This document shows positions 9,114 to 17,077 of a stretch of 64,000 nucleotides of DNA, piece after piece. This DNA is from Anaerolineales bacterium (lineage in GTDB: Bacteria > Chloroflexota > Anaerolineae > Anaerolineales > UBA11579): the NCBI GenBank assembly GCA_026129305.1, contig JAHCII010000011.1, positions 1 to 64,000 of the forward strand. The letters run 5' to 3'. The translations under genes were made by a program, and so were the position numbers. The notes under the pieces are model-generated. The model had not been told where the DNA came from. It did not search any database and saw nothing but the letters and a program-made list of their open reading frames with translations. Within the stretch, counting starts at the first letter, position 1. Every line of letters starts with the position of its first letter.

Positions 9114-9635
9114 ATGCCCAAGCCGTCCGCCTCCACCCAAGCCCACCGCCAGCACGCCGCCGAGGGCGGCCCGCTGGCTTTTGCCGTTGTCACGGTCAGC
9201 GATTCGCGTACGCCTGAGACGGACACCAACGGCGACTACCTGCGCGCCGAGATCGAGCGCCTGGGGCACCGCCTGGCGGCTTATCATCTGGTCAAGGACG
9301 AGGCCAGGCAGATCGCCCAACTGCTGGATGAGCTGGCTGCCAGCGAGGCGCAGGTGCTGCTCTTCAACGGCGGTACTGGCATTTCTCGCCGGGATACGAC
9401 GTACGACGTACTCAGCCAGGCCCTGGAGAAGACCCTGCCCGGGTTTGGCGAGATCTTCCGCATGCTGAGCTGGGAGCAGGTTGGCGCGGCCGCCATGCTT
9501 TCGCGAGCCACAGCGGGTGTCTACAGCGGCAAGCTGGTCATCTCCACCCCGGGTTCACCGGCTGCGGTGCGGCTGGCTTGGGAGAAGCTCATCGCTCCTG
9601 AGGTGGCGCACCTGGCCTGGGAATTGGGGCGCTAG
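9114..9635 (+). CDS. moaB: Molybdenum cofactor biosynthesis protein B
   Basis: 173 residues covering the whole MoaB/MogA fold: '[16 protein letters not shown]' near the N terminus, '[14 protein letters not shown]' (molybdopterin-binding GGTG), and '[16 protein letters not shown]' near the end. Members adenylylate molybdopterin before molybdenum insertion (MogA activity) or are inactive paralogues; this cannot be decided by eye. The ATG at 9114 is preceded by 11-12 polar residues before the fold starts, slightly longer than usual. No other moa/moe gene lies in the window. Confidence 0.88.
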   Translation: MPKPSASTQAHRQHAAEGGPLAFAVVTVSDSRTPETDTNGDYLRAEIERLGHRLAAYHLVKDEARQIAQLLDELAASEAQVLLFNGGTGISRRDTTYDVLSQALEKTLPGFGEIFRMLSWEQVGAAAMLSRATAGVYSGKLVISTPGSPAAVRLAWEKLIAPEVAHLAWELGR

Positions 9636-9671
9636 CTTTGGCTGGCCATACCATCTTGGGCTTTTCACTGG

Positions 9672-9696
9672 TATAATCGCCCGTTGCTATAAGGAG
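9672..9696 (+). promoter_or_regulatory. -10 element and ribosome binding site before rpmB
   Basis: TATAAT at 9672-9677 and a strong AAGGAG at 9691-9696 precede the rpmB ATG at 9703. No good -35 hexamer is seen at 16-18 bp spacing. The leader would be only about 20 nt long. Confidence 0.5.
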
Positions 9697-9702
9697 TTAT
9701 TG

Positions 9703-9942
9703 ATGTCAAGAAAATCGGCCATCACAGGCAAAGGCCCGGCTTTCGGCAACAACGTGCCCTTCTCCAAGAAGAAGAGCCGCCGCCGCTGGGACGCCAACAT
9801 TCACGACAAGCGCTTTTGGGTGCCTGAACTCAGCCGCTTCGTCAAAATTCGCGTGTCCACCCGGGATATGCGCAGTATCGACAAGCACGGCCTGCTGCCT
9901 TACCTGCGCAGCAATGGCCTGACCTTGAAAGACGTCAGCTAG
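9703..9942 (+). CDS. rpmB: 50S ribosomal protein bL28
   Basis: 79 residues from ATG 9703, which has AAGGAG at ideal spacing. 'KGPAFGNNVPFSKKKSRRRWDANI' region and 'STRDMRSIDKHGLLPYLR' match bL28. No zinc-ribbon Cys residues are present, so this is the C-minus form. First gene of a three-gene unit with an 80-residue Cys protein and rpsR, with a terminator after rpsR. Confidence 0.95.
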   Translation: MSRKSAITGKGPAFGNNVPFSKKKSRRRWDANIHDKRFWVPELSRFVKIRVSTRDMRSIDKHGLLPYLRSNGLTLKDVS

Positions 9943-9946
9943 ACCC

Positions 9947-10189
9947 ATGAGCCTGGCCGAGCATGTAGCCTACAAGTCCAAGCAGCAAGCCGAGCTGCTG
10001 GACCGTCTGCGTGCCAACCCGCGAGTGGAGCTTATTCGCGTGGCCGGACCTGTGGAATGCAGCCTGTCGCAATCAGTGCAAGGTGTTTACAGCAAGGACG
10101 AAGTGCCTGAGCTGCCGGTGGAGGGTTGCTCCCGCCCTGGCGGCTGCATTTGCGCTTATGAGCCTGTGCTGAAGGAAATCTATCCCTAA
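9947..10189 (+). CDS. Small Cys-containing protein between rpmB and rpsR, function unknown
   Basis: 80 residues from ATG 9947, only 4 bp after the rpmB stop and followed 24 bp later by rpsR, so very likely cotranscribed with both ribosomal protein genes. The N-terminal half is helical and charged ('VAYKSKQQAELLDRLRAN'); the C-terminal half holds four Cys, three of them in 'VEGCSRPGGCICAYEP' (C-x5-C-x-C), suggesting a metal or Fe-S site. I do not recognise the family. The codon use and position argue that it is a real gene; a link to ribosome assembly or redox control is only inference from its neighbours. Confidence 0.75.
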   Translation: MSLAEHVAYKSKQQAELLDRLRANPRVELIRVAGPVECSLSQSVQGVYSKDEVPELPVEGCSRPGGCICAYEPVLKEIYP

Positions 10190-10213
10190 CAGGGACTTTG
10201 GAAAGAGTAAAGC

Positions 10214-10519
10214 ATGGCAGAACGAGAACGCACTCAAAGCAACGACGCTCCGCGTGAAGAACGCGAGGAGCGTGGTGGTCGCGGCGGTAACAATCGCTAC
10301 TTCCGCAAGCCCAAGACCGATCCGTTTGAAGCGGATAAATCCTTGAAGATCGACTACAAGGACATTGAGCTGCTGAAGCGCTTCTTGACCCCCGAAGGCA
10401 AGATCCGCCCGCGTCGCCAAACCGGCGTAAACGCACGCAACCAGCGCACGCTGGCGCGCGCCATCAAGCGCGCCCGCCACATTGCGCTGCTTAGCTACAC
10501 CGACGATACGCTGGACTAA
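10214..10519 (+). CDS. rpsR: 30S ribosomal protein bS18
   Basis: 101 residues. The conserved core is clear: '[19 protein letters not shown]', '[29 protein letters not shown]'. The N-terminal 30 residues are an Arg/Glu/Gly-rich extension without the zinc Cys of some S18 proteins. GGAAAGAG lies upstream of the ATG at 10214. Ends the rpmB unit. Confidence 0.96.
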   Translation: MAERERTQSNDAPREEREERGGRGGNNRYFRKPKTDPFEADKSLKIDYKDIELLKRFLTPEGKIRPRRQTGVNARNQRTLARAIKRARHIALLSYTDDTLD

Positions 10520-10535
10520 GCTTTCACGCCGTCAA

Positions 10536-10568
10536 CAAAACAGCCCTACAGAGTAGGGCTGTTTTTGT
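10536..10568. terminator. Bidirectional terminator after rpsR
   Basis: AACAGCCCTA and TAGGGCTGTT around CAGAG, with A-run and T-run on the two sides. Confidence 0.85.
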
Positions 10569-10591
10569 TTTTGCAACGGTTGACAAGAGGT

Positions 10592-12097
10592 CTATGGGCA
10601 ACGGATCATGTTGCGCGCCAGGTTGATATTTTCGTTGTCCAGGATGCCCAGGTAGCTGCGGCTGATTGGGAAAATAAAGTAGTCTTTATCAATATTTCCC
10701 TGCCGGTAGCATTTATCGATTTCCTGCTTGGTGGCTTCGTTAACTCGACTCAAGCAGTAGATGCCCAAGCGATGATCGCCGCACCAGCCTGCGTACCACA
10801 GAACCAACCACAAGTCGCACTCGCTTCCCGTGTTGCCGCCGCACCAGCCTTGTGGATTGTCCAGGTCAATGCCGTAGCCGGTGGGGTTGCGTTGCTCATC
10901 CACAAACCCCAGGAAGCGATTGTTTTGCGGAAGTACTCCCGGCAGGGTTACGATCGGGCATCCCGCTCGCGGGTTTTCGGCCCTGATGGCGTCACACAGT
11001 CTGTGGAATATTGCGCCTGCTATCCCGCTAACCAGTGGGGGGATCGGCGTGGCTGTCGGGGGCAGCGGTGTCACGGTTGAGCTCGGCAGGGGCAGCGGGG
11101 TGGATGTGACTGTAGGAGCCGGTGTTCGCGTGGCGCTGGGGCCGGCCGTAGGCTGCACAGGACCCCGGAAGGTAGTGGTCAGGTCGACGATATAAAATAT
11201 TGCGGTTCTGTCTGTCGCTTGCTCCACTGCGTAAAAGTAGTACTGATGGAATGTATACGAGTTGTAGCCTGGCAAGCAACCAGGATCGAACATGTCCTGC
11301 TGTAGATCAAACTGGATCGTGTAAATTCCCGAGTGTTCCGTGAGTACTTCGCCCTCGTTTTGGAATCTGCAGGCGTTCGATACTCCGCGTAAAGCAAAAT
11401 ACACCTGCTGTCTGGCTAACGGGATGCCCTCGTCCACAATGTAATCGAAAGAAATTTGCCCTTTCCAGCCATCCAAGGACTCAAAACGAAAGTTTCTAAA
11501 AATGACTGTCCTGGTGTTTACCGTCGGCCAGTCCCGTGAGGCTTGCCAGGCAATCTCAAAGCGCTCATCGTAGGCAACGTCTCCGATGTATCCGGTATCT
11601 CCCTGATACTCAATCGGCCAAATTTGCAGCAAGGCTACGTTGCTCGCACAATCGCCTTGCAGGCCGTGCTGGTACTCGAGTTCGGCCCACCCGATCGGCT
11701 GGCTCACCCATGTGTTGGGGTGTTGCCACACAAAGGAGTAACGTTCCGCCCGGCAGGCGGGCGGAACATAGAGGCTTATGTACGCGGCTTGAACATCATC
11801 GGGAAGCCGGTAATAGAACTTTATCCGTACAATGTCCGGCTCAGGATTTTCGATGCTCACTCCAGCGATGTCATATCCGCTGGAGGCAATTTCAACCGTT
11901 GGGGTTGGTGTGTGCGTGGGCAGCGGTGTATGGCTGGGACTGGGCGTGATTGTAGCGGTAGCTGTGTGGGTTGGCGTTTCACTGGGTAAGGCAGGGGGCA
12001 CAGTGGCTGTGCCAGCTTCTGCCGGTGCGCAGGCTGCCAGCAATAGCAGCAGTGCTGCATACAGTGTCGTTTTCAGTGTCCGCCTCTTTTTACACAA
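10592..12097 (-). CDS. Lipoprotein with Thr/Pro stalks, function unknown
   Basis: 501 residues from a TTG start at 12097; the ribosome site is weak and a start a few codons later is possible, but all choices keep the lipoprotein signal 'YAALLLLLAAC'. A Thr/Pro/Ser-rich stalk (about 30-70) precedes a beta-rich domain ('VRIKFYYRLPDDVQAAYISLY') with paired Cys. A second Pro/Thr linker (about 322-350) leads to a Cys-rich C-terminal domain with 'GYGIDLDNPQGWCGGNTG' and a 'WCGDH' motif. Probably surface-anchored. No known family is recognised. AT content is higher than in the housekeeping genes around it. Confidence 0.65.
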   Translation of the reverse strand: MCKKRRTLKTTLYAALLLLLAACAPAEAGTATVPPALPSETPTHTATATITPSPSHTPLPTHTPTPTVEIASSGYDIAGVSIENPEPDIVRIKFYYRLPDDVQAAYISLYVPPACRAERYSFVWQHPNTWVSQPIGWAELEYQHGLQGDCASNVALLQIWPIEYQGDTGYIGDVAYDERFEIAWQASRDWPTVNTRTVIFRNFRFESLDGWKGQISFDYIVDEGIPLARQQVYFALRGVSNACRFQNEGEVLTEHSGIYTIQFDLQQDMFDPGCLPGYNSYTFHQYYFYAVEQATDRTAIFYIVDLTTTFRGPVQPTAGPSATRTPAPTVTSTPLPLPSSTVTPLPPTATPIPPLVSGIAGAIFHRLCDAIRAENPRAGCPIVTLPGVLPQNNRFLGFVDEQRNPTGYGIDLDNPQGWCGGNTGSECDLWLVLWYAGWCGDHRLGIYCLSRVNEATKQEIDKCYRQGNIDKDYFIFPISRSYLGILDNENINLARNMIRCP

Positions 12098-12110
12098 GTA
12101 CGCCCGCTCT

Positions 12111-13031
12111 CTACCCCAGCAGCGTCGCCAGCAGCGCCTTCTGGGCGTGCAGGCGGTTGTGCGCCTGCGGGAAGAGCTGCGACTGCGGGCCGTCGGCCAC
12201 TTCGTCCGTGATCTCCTGGCCGCGGTGGGCTGGCAGGCAGTGCATCACGATGGCGGTCGGCTTGGCCGCTCGCAGCAGTTCGTTGTTGACCTGGAAGGGC
12301 GGGAAGACCGCCTCGCGCTTCTTGCTTTCCTCCTCCTGGCCCATGCTGGTCCAGGTGTCGGTGTAGACCACATCGGCGTCCGCTACGGCGGTCCCCGGAT
12401 CATTGAACAGCTCGATCGAGCTGCCGCTCTGCGCGGCGATTTCCTGCCCCAGCTCAATCGCCGCGGCCGGCATATCGTATCCCGCCGGGTTGCCGATGGC
12501 GAAGTTCATGCCCAGCTTGGCGCACACATGCATCAGGGAAATGGCCACATTATTGCCGTCACCGACGTAAGTGACCTTCAGGCCCTTAATATCGCCCTTG
12601 TAGTGCTCATAGATGGTCAGGGCGTCAGACAAGCCCTGGCAGGGGTGGTTGTAATCGCTCAGGCCGTTGATCACCGGCTTCTCGGCCCAGTGGGCTAGGT
12701 CGAGCACGTGCTGGTGGGCGAAGACCCGGGCCATGATGCCGTCTACGTAGCCGTCCAACACGCGGGCGATGTCGGCGATCGATTCACGCTGGCCCAGGCC
12801 GATCTCCTGCGGCCCAATATAGAGCGCGTGGCCGCCCAGATGCTGCATGCCCATCTCGAAGGAGACGCGGGTGCGCAGGCTGGGTTTTTGAAAAACCATC
12901 GCCAGGGCCTTGCCCTGCAGAATGGGCTTGTTGCCGCCGCCAGCGTGCTCTTTCTTTAGATCCACTGCCAGATCAAGCAGGGACTGGATTTCTTGGGTAC
13001 TCAGGTCGGCCAAAGCGAGAAAATCTTGCAT
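12111..13031 (-). CDS. argF: Ornithine carbamoyltransferase
   Basis: 306 residues, the normal size. Transfers carbamoyl from carbamoyl phosphate to ornithine to give citrulline (arginine synthesis). Visible motifs: carbamoyl-phosphate site '[11 protein letters not shown]', '[14 protein letters not shown]', '[10 protein letters not shown]' and the ornithine-side '[15 protein letters not shown]'. ATG 13031 is preceded by GGAG. A longer in-frame extension to 13364 crosses the divergent promoter region and is rejected. No other arginine genes are adjacent. Divergent from the mutase small subunit gene across a region with a perfect palindrome. Confidence 0.93.
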   Translation of the reverse strand: MQDFLALADLSTQEIQSLLDLAVDLKKEHAGGGNKPILQGKALAMVFQKPSLRTRVSFEMGMQHLGGHALYIGPQEIGLGQRESIADIARVLDGYVDGIMARVFAHQHVLDLAHWAEKPVINGLSDYNHPCQGLSDALTIYEHYKGDIKGLKVTYVGDGNNVAISLMHVCAKLGMNFAIGNPAGYDMPAAAIELGQEIAAQSGSSIELFNDPGTAVADADVVYTDTWTSMGQEEESKKREAVFPPFQVNNELLRAAKPTAIVMHCLPAHRGQEITDEVADGPQSQLFPQAHNRLHAQKALLATLLG

Positions 13032-13059
13032 GGGAGCTCCGTAGGAGGGGATTTGCGGC

Positions 13060-13126
13060 AGTATAGCATTAAGCGCAATGGATGGCTCATCTCGCAGAGA
13101 TGAGCCATCCATTGCGCAGGTATAAT
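13060..13126. promoter_or_regulatory. Divergent promoters of argF and the mutase small subunit gene, with a perfect palindrome
   Basis: Bases 13073-13093 and 13097-13117 form a perfect 21-bp inverted repeat with a 3-nt loop (GCA). A TATAAT at 13121-13126 (+) and a TATACT at 13060-13065 (read on -) sit just outside its two ends, so the -35 zones of both divergent promoters fall inside the palindrome, and neither shows a consensus -35. This layout suits an operator or a cruciform shared by both genes; it could also be an inserted repeat element. Confidence 0.6.
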
Positions 13127-13157
13127 CCCATTTCACCCCTTTGCTTCCGGAGGATGC

Positions 13158-13559
13158 ATGGCAGAAAAGAAGATCCGCGTCTTGGTGGCCAAACCCGGCT
13201 TGGATGGACACGACCGCGGCGCCAAGGTGATCGCCCGTGCGCTGCGCGACGCGGGCATGGAGGTCATTTACACCGGCCTGCGCCAAACGCCTGAAATGAT
13301 CGCCGAAGCCGCGTTGCAGGAAGACGTGGATGCAGTGGGTCTTTCGATCCTGTCGGGTGCCCACATGGCCCTGGTGCCGCGCGTGCTGGAACTGCTGCGC
13401 GCCAACGGACAGGACAACGTGCGCGTCTTCGTCGGCGGCATCATCCCGGACGAAGACGTCAGCAAGCTGATCACGGCGGGTGTGGCCGGCATCTACGGCC
13501 CCGGCTCACCCACCCAGAAAATTATTGACGACATCCGGGCTGCAGTACACCCGGCCTAG
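13158..13559 (+). CDS. mcmA2: Methylmalonyl-CoA mutase small subunit (cobalamin-binding)
   Basis: 133 residues comprising only the B12-binding domain: '[18 protein letters not shown]' contains DxHxxG (His is the lower cobalt ligand), followed by '[10 protein letters not shown]' and '[10 protein letters not shown]' of the Rossmann-like fold. It would pair with the free-standing large subunit encoded at 31925-33604 (minus), which lacks this domain, to interconvert methylmalonyl-CoA and succinyl-CoA. GGAGG lies 5 bp before ATG 13158. Ten bp downstream begins meaB, the mutase chaperone, confirming the role. Could in principle serve another acyl-CoA mutase. Confidence 0.9.
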   Translation: MAEKKIRVLVAKPGLDGHDRGAKVIARALRDAGMEVIYTGLRQTPEMIAEAALQEDVDAVGLSILSGAHMALVPRVLELLRANGQDNVRVFVGGIIPDEDVSKLITAGVAGIYGPGSPTQKIIDDIRAAVHPA

Positions 13560-13568
13560 GAGCTTTGC

Positions 13569-14585
13569 GTGGATTTGGTTTCTTCCGTGCTCGCAGGCGA
13601 CCGGCTGGGCTTGGCGCGCCTGCTGAGTGAAGTGGAGAGCGGCAGCCAGGCGGGTACCCAGGCACTCAATCAACTCTTTCCTCACACAGGCAAAGCCCAA
13701 CTAATCGGGGTGACGGGCGCCCCCGGCACCGGCAAATCCTCACTGGTCAATCAATTGGCCCTGCATTATCGCCGCCCGCCGCAGGGTGAGCCGCGCCGCG
13801 TGGCGATCCTGGCGGTGGACCCCAGCAGCCCCTTCACCGGCGGGGCGGTGCTGGGCGACCGTATTCGCATGCGCGAGTTGTCCGGCGACCAGGGCGTTTT
13901 CATCCGCTCGATGGCCAGCCGCGGCTCGTTGGGCGGCCTGGCGGCGGCCAGCGCCGGGGCCGCGCAGGCTTTTGACGCCGCCGGTTACGACATCATCCTC
14001 ATCGAAACGGTCGGCTCCGGCCAATCTGAAGTCGAGATCGCCAAGCTGGCCCACACCACGCTGGTGGTTGACGTGCCGGGCCTGGGTGACGATGTGCAAG
14101 CCATCAAGGCCGGCATTCTGGAAATCGCCGATATTTTGGTGCTCAACAAGGCCGACCGGCCGGGCGTAGAGTCTGCCGAGCGCGCCTTGCAGGGCATGCT
14201 CAAGTTGGGCCACCCCACCAAGCGCATCATGCACCACGGCCGGGTGGAAGAACTGCACTCGGCGGACAGCGAGCAGGCGCACAGGGAAGAATGGATCCCG
14301 CCCATCCGCCGCACGGTGGCCCTTGAAGGCAAAGGCATTGTCGAATTGGCGGAGGCGATCGAAGGCCACCGCCAGTTCCTGCAGCGCAGCGGCGAATGGC
14401 AGGGCCGCGAGCGCGCCCGCTTGCAGAACGAAGTCGAGCTGCTGCTGCAAAGTGAACTGATGGCGACCTGGCGGCGGGGCCTCTCCCCTGGCCAATACGA
14501 GGCCGTGCTGGATGCCCTGATGGCGCGCCAACAGTCGCCGCGCCAGGCGGTGGCCGCCCTGCTCAACGGGAGGGTCAAGCGATGA
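13569..14585 (+). CDS. meaB: Methylmalonyl-CoA mutase-associated GTPase MeaB
   Basis: 338 residues from GTG 13569. G3E-family P-loop GTPase: Walker A 'GAPGTGKSSL', 'LAVDPSSPFTGGAVLGDRIRM', 'IETVGSGQSEVEIA' and guanine-specificity 'VLNKADRPGV'. The family protects and reloads the B12 cofactor of methylmalonyl-CoA mutase. It follows the cobalamin-binding subunit by 9 bp and overlaps the next gene by ATGA, so the three are one transcription unit. Confidence 0.93.
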   Translation: MDLVSSVLAGDRLGLARLLSEVESGSQAGTQALNQLFPHTGKAQLIGVTGAPGTGKSSLVNQLALHYRRPPQGEPRRVAILAVDPSSPFTGGAVLGDRIRMRELSGDQGVFIRSMASRGSLGGLAAASAGAAQAFDAAGYDIILIETVGSGQSEVEIAKLAHTTLVVDVPGLGDDVQAIKAGILEIADILVLNKADRPGVESAERALQGMLKLGHPTKRIMHHGRVEELHSADSEQAHREEWIPPIRRTVALEGKGIVELAEAIEGHRQFLQRSGEWQGRERARLQNEVELLLQSELMATWRRGLSPGQYEAVLDALMARQQSPRQAVAALLNGRVKR

Positions 14586-15124
14586 TAGCGGGAGACGGCC
14601 TGCGCTTGCGCGCCATCGAGCGCGCTGATCTGCCCACCATCGTCACCTGGTTGAACGACCCCGAAGTGCGCGACCAACTGGCTGCCTACCTGCCCATGTC
14701 GCTGGCCGCCGAAGAGAGTTGGTTTGAAAAGCTACCCGAGCGCCCGCGCGAACAGCAACCTTTGGCGATAGACGTGCAGAACGACAATGCCTGGAAGCTG
14801 ATCGGCACTTGCGGCCTGCACGAAGTCGACTGGCGCACGCGGGCTGGCGAGTTAGGGATTATGATTGGGGAGAAGAGCGAATGGAGCAAGGGCTACGGCA
14901 CACAGGCGGTGGCCTTGCTGGTGCAGTTTGCCTTTGAAACGCTCAACCTGCATCGGATCAGCCTGTATGTCTACGCAGACAATCCGCGCGCCATTCGTGC
15001 CTACGAAAAAGCTGGCTTTGTTTTGGAAGGCCGTCTGCGAGACAGCGAGTTTCGCCATGGTGTTTACCGCGATGTACTGATGATGGGCATTTTGCGGCCG
15101 GAGTGGGCCGCAGCCCGCAAATAA
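14582..15124 (+). CDS. GNAT acetyltransferase, RimJ/RimL type
   Basis: 180 residues. The N-acetyltransferase fold is visible: 'GLRLRAIERADLPTIVTWLND' at the start, 'AGELGIMIGEKSEWSKGYGTQAV' (acetyl-CoA loop) and 'LHRISLYVYADNPRAIRAYEKAGF'. It probably acetylates a protein N terminus or small amine; target unknown. Overlaps meaB by ATGA but the context gives no functional clue. Confidence 0.87.
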   Translation: MIAGDGLRLRAIERADLPTIVTWLNDPEVRDQLAAYLPMSLAAEESWFEKLPERPREQQPLAIDVQNDNAWKLIGTCGLHEVDWRTRAGELGIMIGEKSEWSKGYGTQAVALLVQFAFETLNLHRISLYVYADNPRAIRAYEKAGFVLEGRLRDSEFRHGVYRDVLMMGILRPEWAAARK

Positions 15125-15142
15125 ACAGGATAAGGTGAGTAC

Positions 15143-16120
15143 GTGAGCAAGAATAAAGGACTGTACGGCGATATTAAATTGTTCGCTGGCACCGCCAGTC
15201 CAGAACTGGCAGAGAAGATCTCGCAGTATCTGAAAGTTCCCCTAAGCCCACGTGACATTATTGAGTTCCCCAACGAGAATTTGCTGGTACGCCTGCATGG
15301 CAGCGTGCGCGGCCAGGATGTGTATGTGATCCAGAGCACGGCGGCTCCGGTGCATCGCAACTGGATGGAGCTGTTCATCATGCTGCAGACCCTGCGTCTG
15401 GACTCGGCGGCGCGCATCACCGCCGTGATCCCTTTCATGAGCTATGCGCGTTCGGACAAGAAAGACCAGCCGCGCGTGCCAATCGTGGCCCGCCTGGTGG
15501 CGGACATGGTGCAGATCGCCGGGGCCGACCGCTACATCACGCTGGACCTGCACGCCGGACAGATCCAGGGTTTCTTCTCCATCCCGGGGGATGTGCTCAC
15601 CACTTTCCACATGCTGGCCGACCACGCCAAGAAGCTGTGCAAGAACCTTAAGGATCCCGTGGTGGTCAGCGTAGACCTGGGCTTTGCTAAGCGGGCGCGT
15701 AACTTTGCCGAGCGCATCAACACCCCGCTGGCGCTGATCGAAAAACGCCGGGTGGCCAACGACTCGAATGCCGAAGCCATGCGCATCGTGGGCGATGTGG
15801 CTGGGCGCGATGTGCTGCTGGTGGATGACGAGGTGGACACGGCCGGGTCGGTCTCGCAGGCGGTAAGTTTGCTGATGAAGAACGGCGCCCGCAGTGTCCA
15901 TCTGGTGTGTGTGCATGCGCTGCTCTCCGACCCGGCGGTGGAGCGCCTGACCCAACTTAACCTGGCGGGCATCATCACCACCGATACGGTGCCGCTCTCC
16001 GCGGAGAAGCGCGCCGTATTGGGCGACAAGCTCACCGTGCTTTCCACCGCGCCGCTGCTGGGCGAAGTCATTCGCCGGGCCCACGAAGGCCGCAGCGTGG
16101 GTGCCATGTTCAACGAATAG
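15143..16120 (+). CDS. prs: Ribose-phosphate pyrophosphokinase
   Basis: 325 residues from GTG 15143, behind AAGGTG. Makes PRPP from ribose 5-phosphate and ATP. Seen: 'LFAGTASPELAEKISQYL', 'IPFMSYARSDKKDQPR' flexible loop (a divergent form of the usual 'PYFPYARQDRK'), 'LDLHAGQIQGFFSIP', and the PRPP loop 'VLLVDDEVDTAGS'. The divergent loop and the less common 'DDEVDTAGS' place it outside the classical class I enzymes, but the catalytic features are present. Followed by a perfect palindrome and mutM. Confidence 0.9.
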   Translation: MSKNKGLYGDIKLFAGTASPELAEKISQYLKVPLSPRDIIEFPNENLLVRLHGSVRGQDVYVIQSTAAPVHRNWMELFIMLQTLRLDSAARITAVIPFMSYARSDKKDQPRVPIVARLVADMVQIAGADRYITLDLHAGQIQGFFSIPGDVLTTFHMLADHAKKLCKNLKDPVVVSVDLGFAKRARNFAERINTPLALIEKRRVANDSNAEAMRIVGDVAGRDVLLVDDEVDTAGSVSQAVSLLMKNGARSVHLVCVHALLSDPAVERLTQLNLAGIITTDTVPLSAEKRAVLGDKLTVLSTAPLLGEVIRRAHEGRSVGAMFNE

Positions 16121-16121
16121 G

Positions 16122-16169
16122 TTACAGTTGACAGTCAACAGTCTGTAAACTGTTGACTGTCAACTGTAA
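16122..16169. repeat. Perfect 21-bp inverted repeat between prs and mutM
   Basis: Arms 16122-16142 and 16149-16169 are exact complements with a 6-nt loop. Each arm is itself built from reiterated GTTGAC/GTCAAC words. There is no T-run, so it is not a standard intrinsic terminator. It belongs to the word-rich intergenic tracts seen several times in this window. Confidence 0.8.
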
Positions 16170-16183
16170 ACTGTCAGCTATCC

Positions 16184-17008
16184 ATGCCTGAACTTCCTGA
16201 AGTCGAAACGGTGGCCCGCTCATTGGTGAGTGGGCAGGGCGCGGCGCCCATCCTGGGGCGGCGCGTGGCGCTGGCCAAAGTGGCCTGGGCGCGCAGCGTG
16301 GCCAGCCCGAGCGCGGCGGCCTTTGCGCGCCGCATCGCCGGCCAGCAAGTTCAAGACGTGGGCCGCCGCGCCAAGTACATTCAGATCGGCCTCGATCAGG
16401 ATACTTTGCTGGTGCACCTGCGCATGTCGGGCGACCTGATGCTGGGCTACCAGGAAACCCCGCTGGGCGCCCACTCGCGCCTGCAGATCTACTTCGAAGA
16501 TGGCCTGCAACTCAGCTTCAATGACCCGCGCAAGTTCGGGCGGGTTTGGCTGGTCCCCGACCCGACCGAGGTCTATGCCGGTTTGGGGCCGGAGCCTTTT
16601 GACCCGGCTTTGACCCCCAAGCGCTTCCACAGCCTGCTTGCCGCCCGCCAACGGCAGTTGAAGCCGCTGCTGCTGGACCAGGCTTTCCTGGCGGGCCTGG
16701 GCAACATCTACGCCGACGAGGCCTTGTGGGCGGCCCAGCTGCACCCGCTGACCCTGACCAGCCGCCTGGATGCAGCCCAGGCCGCTTTGCTGCTGCGCAG
16801 CATCCGGGCTGTGCTGAAAGAAGGCATCCGCCGCAACGGCGCCAGCATCGACTGGGTCTATCGCGGCGGCGATTTCCAGAACCACTTCAAGGCCTACCAG
16901 CAAACTGGGCAGCCCTGCCCGCGTTGCGGGACGCCGATCAGCCGCATCGTGGTGGGGCAGCGCAGCACACACTTTTGCCCGCGTTGCCAAATAGTGCAAG
17001 CTGCCTAA
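16184..17008 (+). CDS. mutM: Formamidopyrimidine-DNA glycosylase
   Basis: 274 residues. Bifunctional glycosylase/AP lyase for 8-oxoguanine and ring-opened purines. N terminus 'MPELPEVETVARSL' carries the catalytic Pro2 and Glu3; 'LRMSGDLML' and 'FNDPRKFGRVWL' follow; 'GLGNIYADEALWAAQLHP' is the helix-two-turn-helix; the zinc finger 'CPRCG ... FCPRCQ' ends the protein. All key residues are present. The start is certain because Pro2 must be N-terminal. Confidence 0.96.
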   Translation: MPELPEVETVARSLVSGQGAAPILGRRVALAKVAWARSVASPSAAAFARRIAGQQVQDVGRRAKYIQIGLDQDTLLVHLRMSGDLMLGYQETPLGAHSRLQIYFEDGLQLSFNDPRKFGRVWLVPDPTEVYAGLGPEPFDPALTPKRFHSLLAARQRQLKPLLLDQAFLAGLGNIYADEALWAAQLHPLTLTSRLDAAQAALLLRSIRAVLKEGIRRNGASIDWVYRGGDFQNHFKAYQQTGQPCPRCGTPISRIVVGQRSTHFCPRCQIVQAA

Positions 17009-17077
17009 CGCATAATACTTTGACGATAAGCTGCGTATTAACTACGATGCGCAAAAATCAAAAATTGTGAGGATGAT

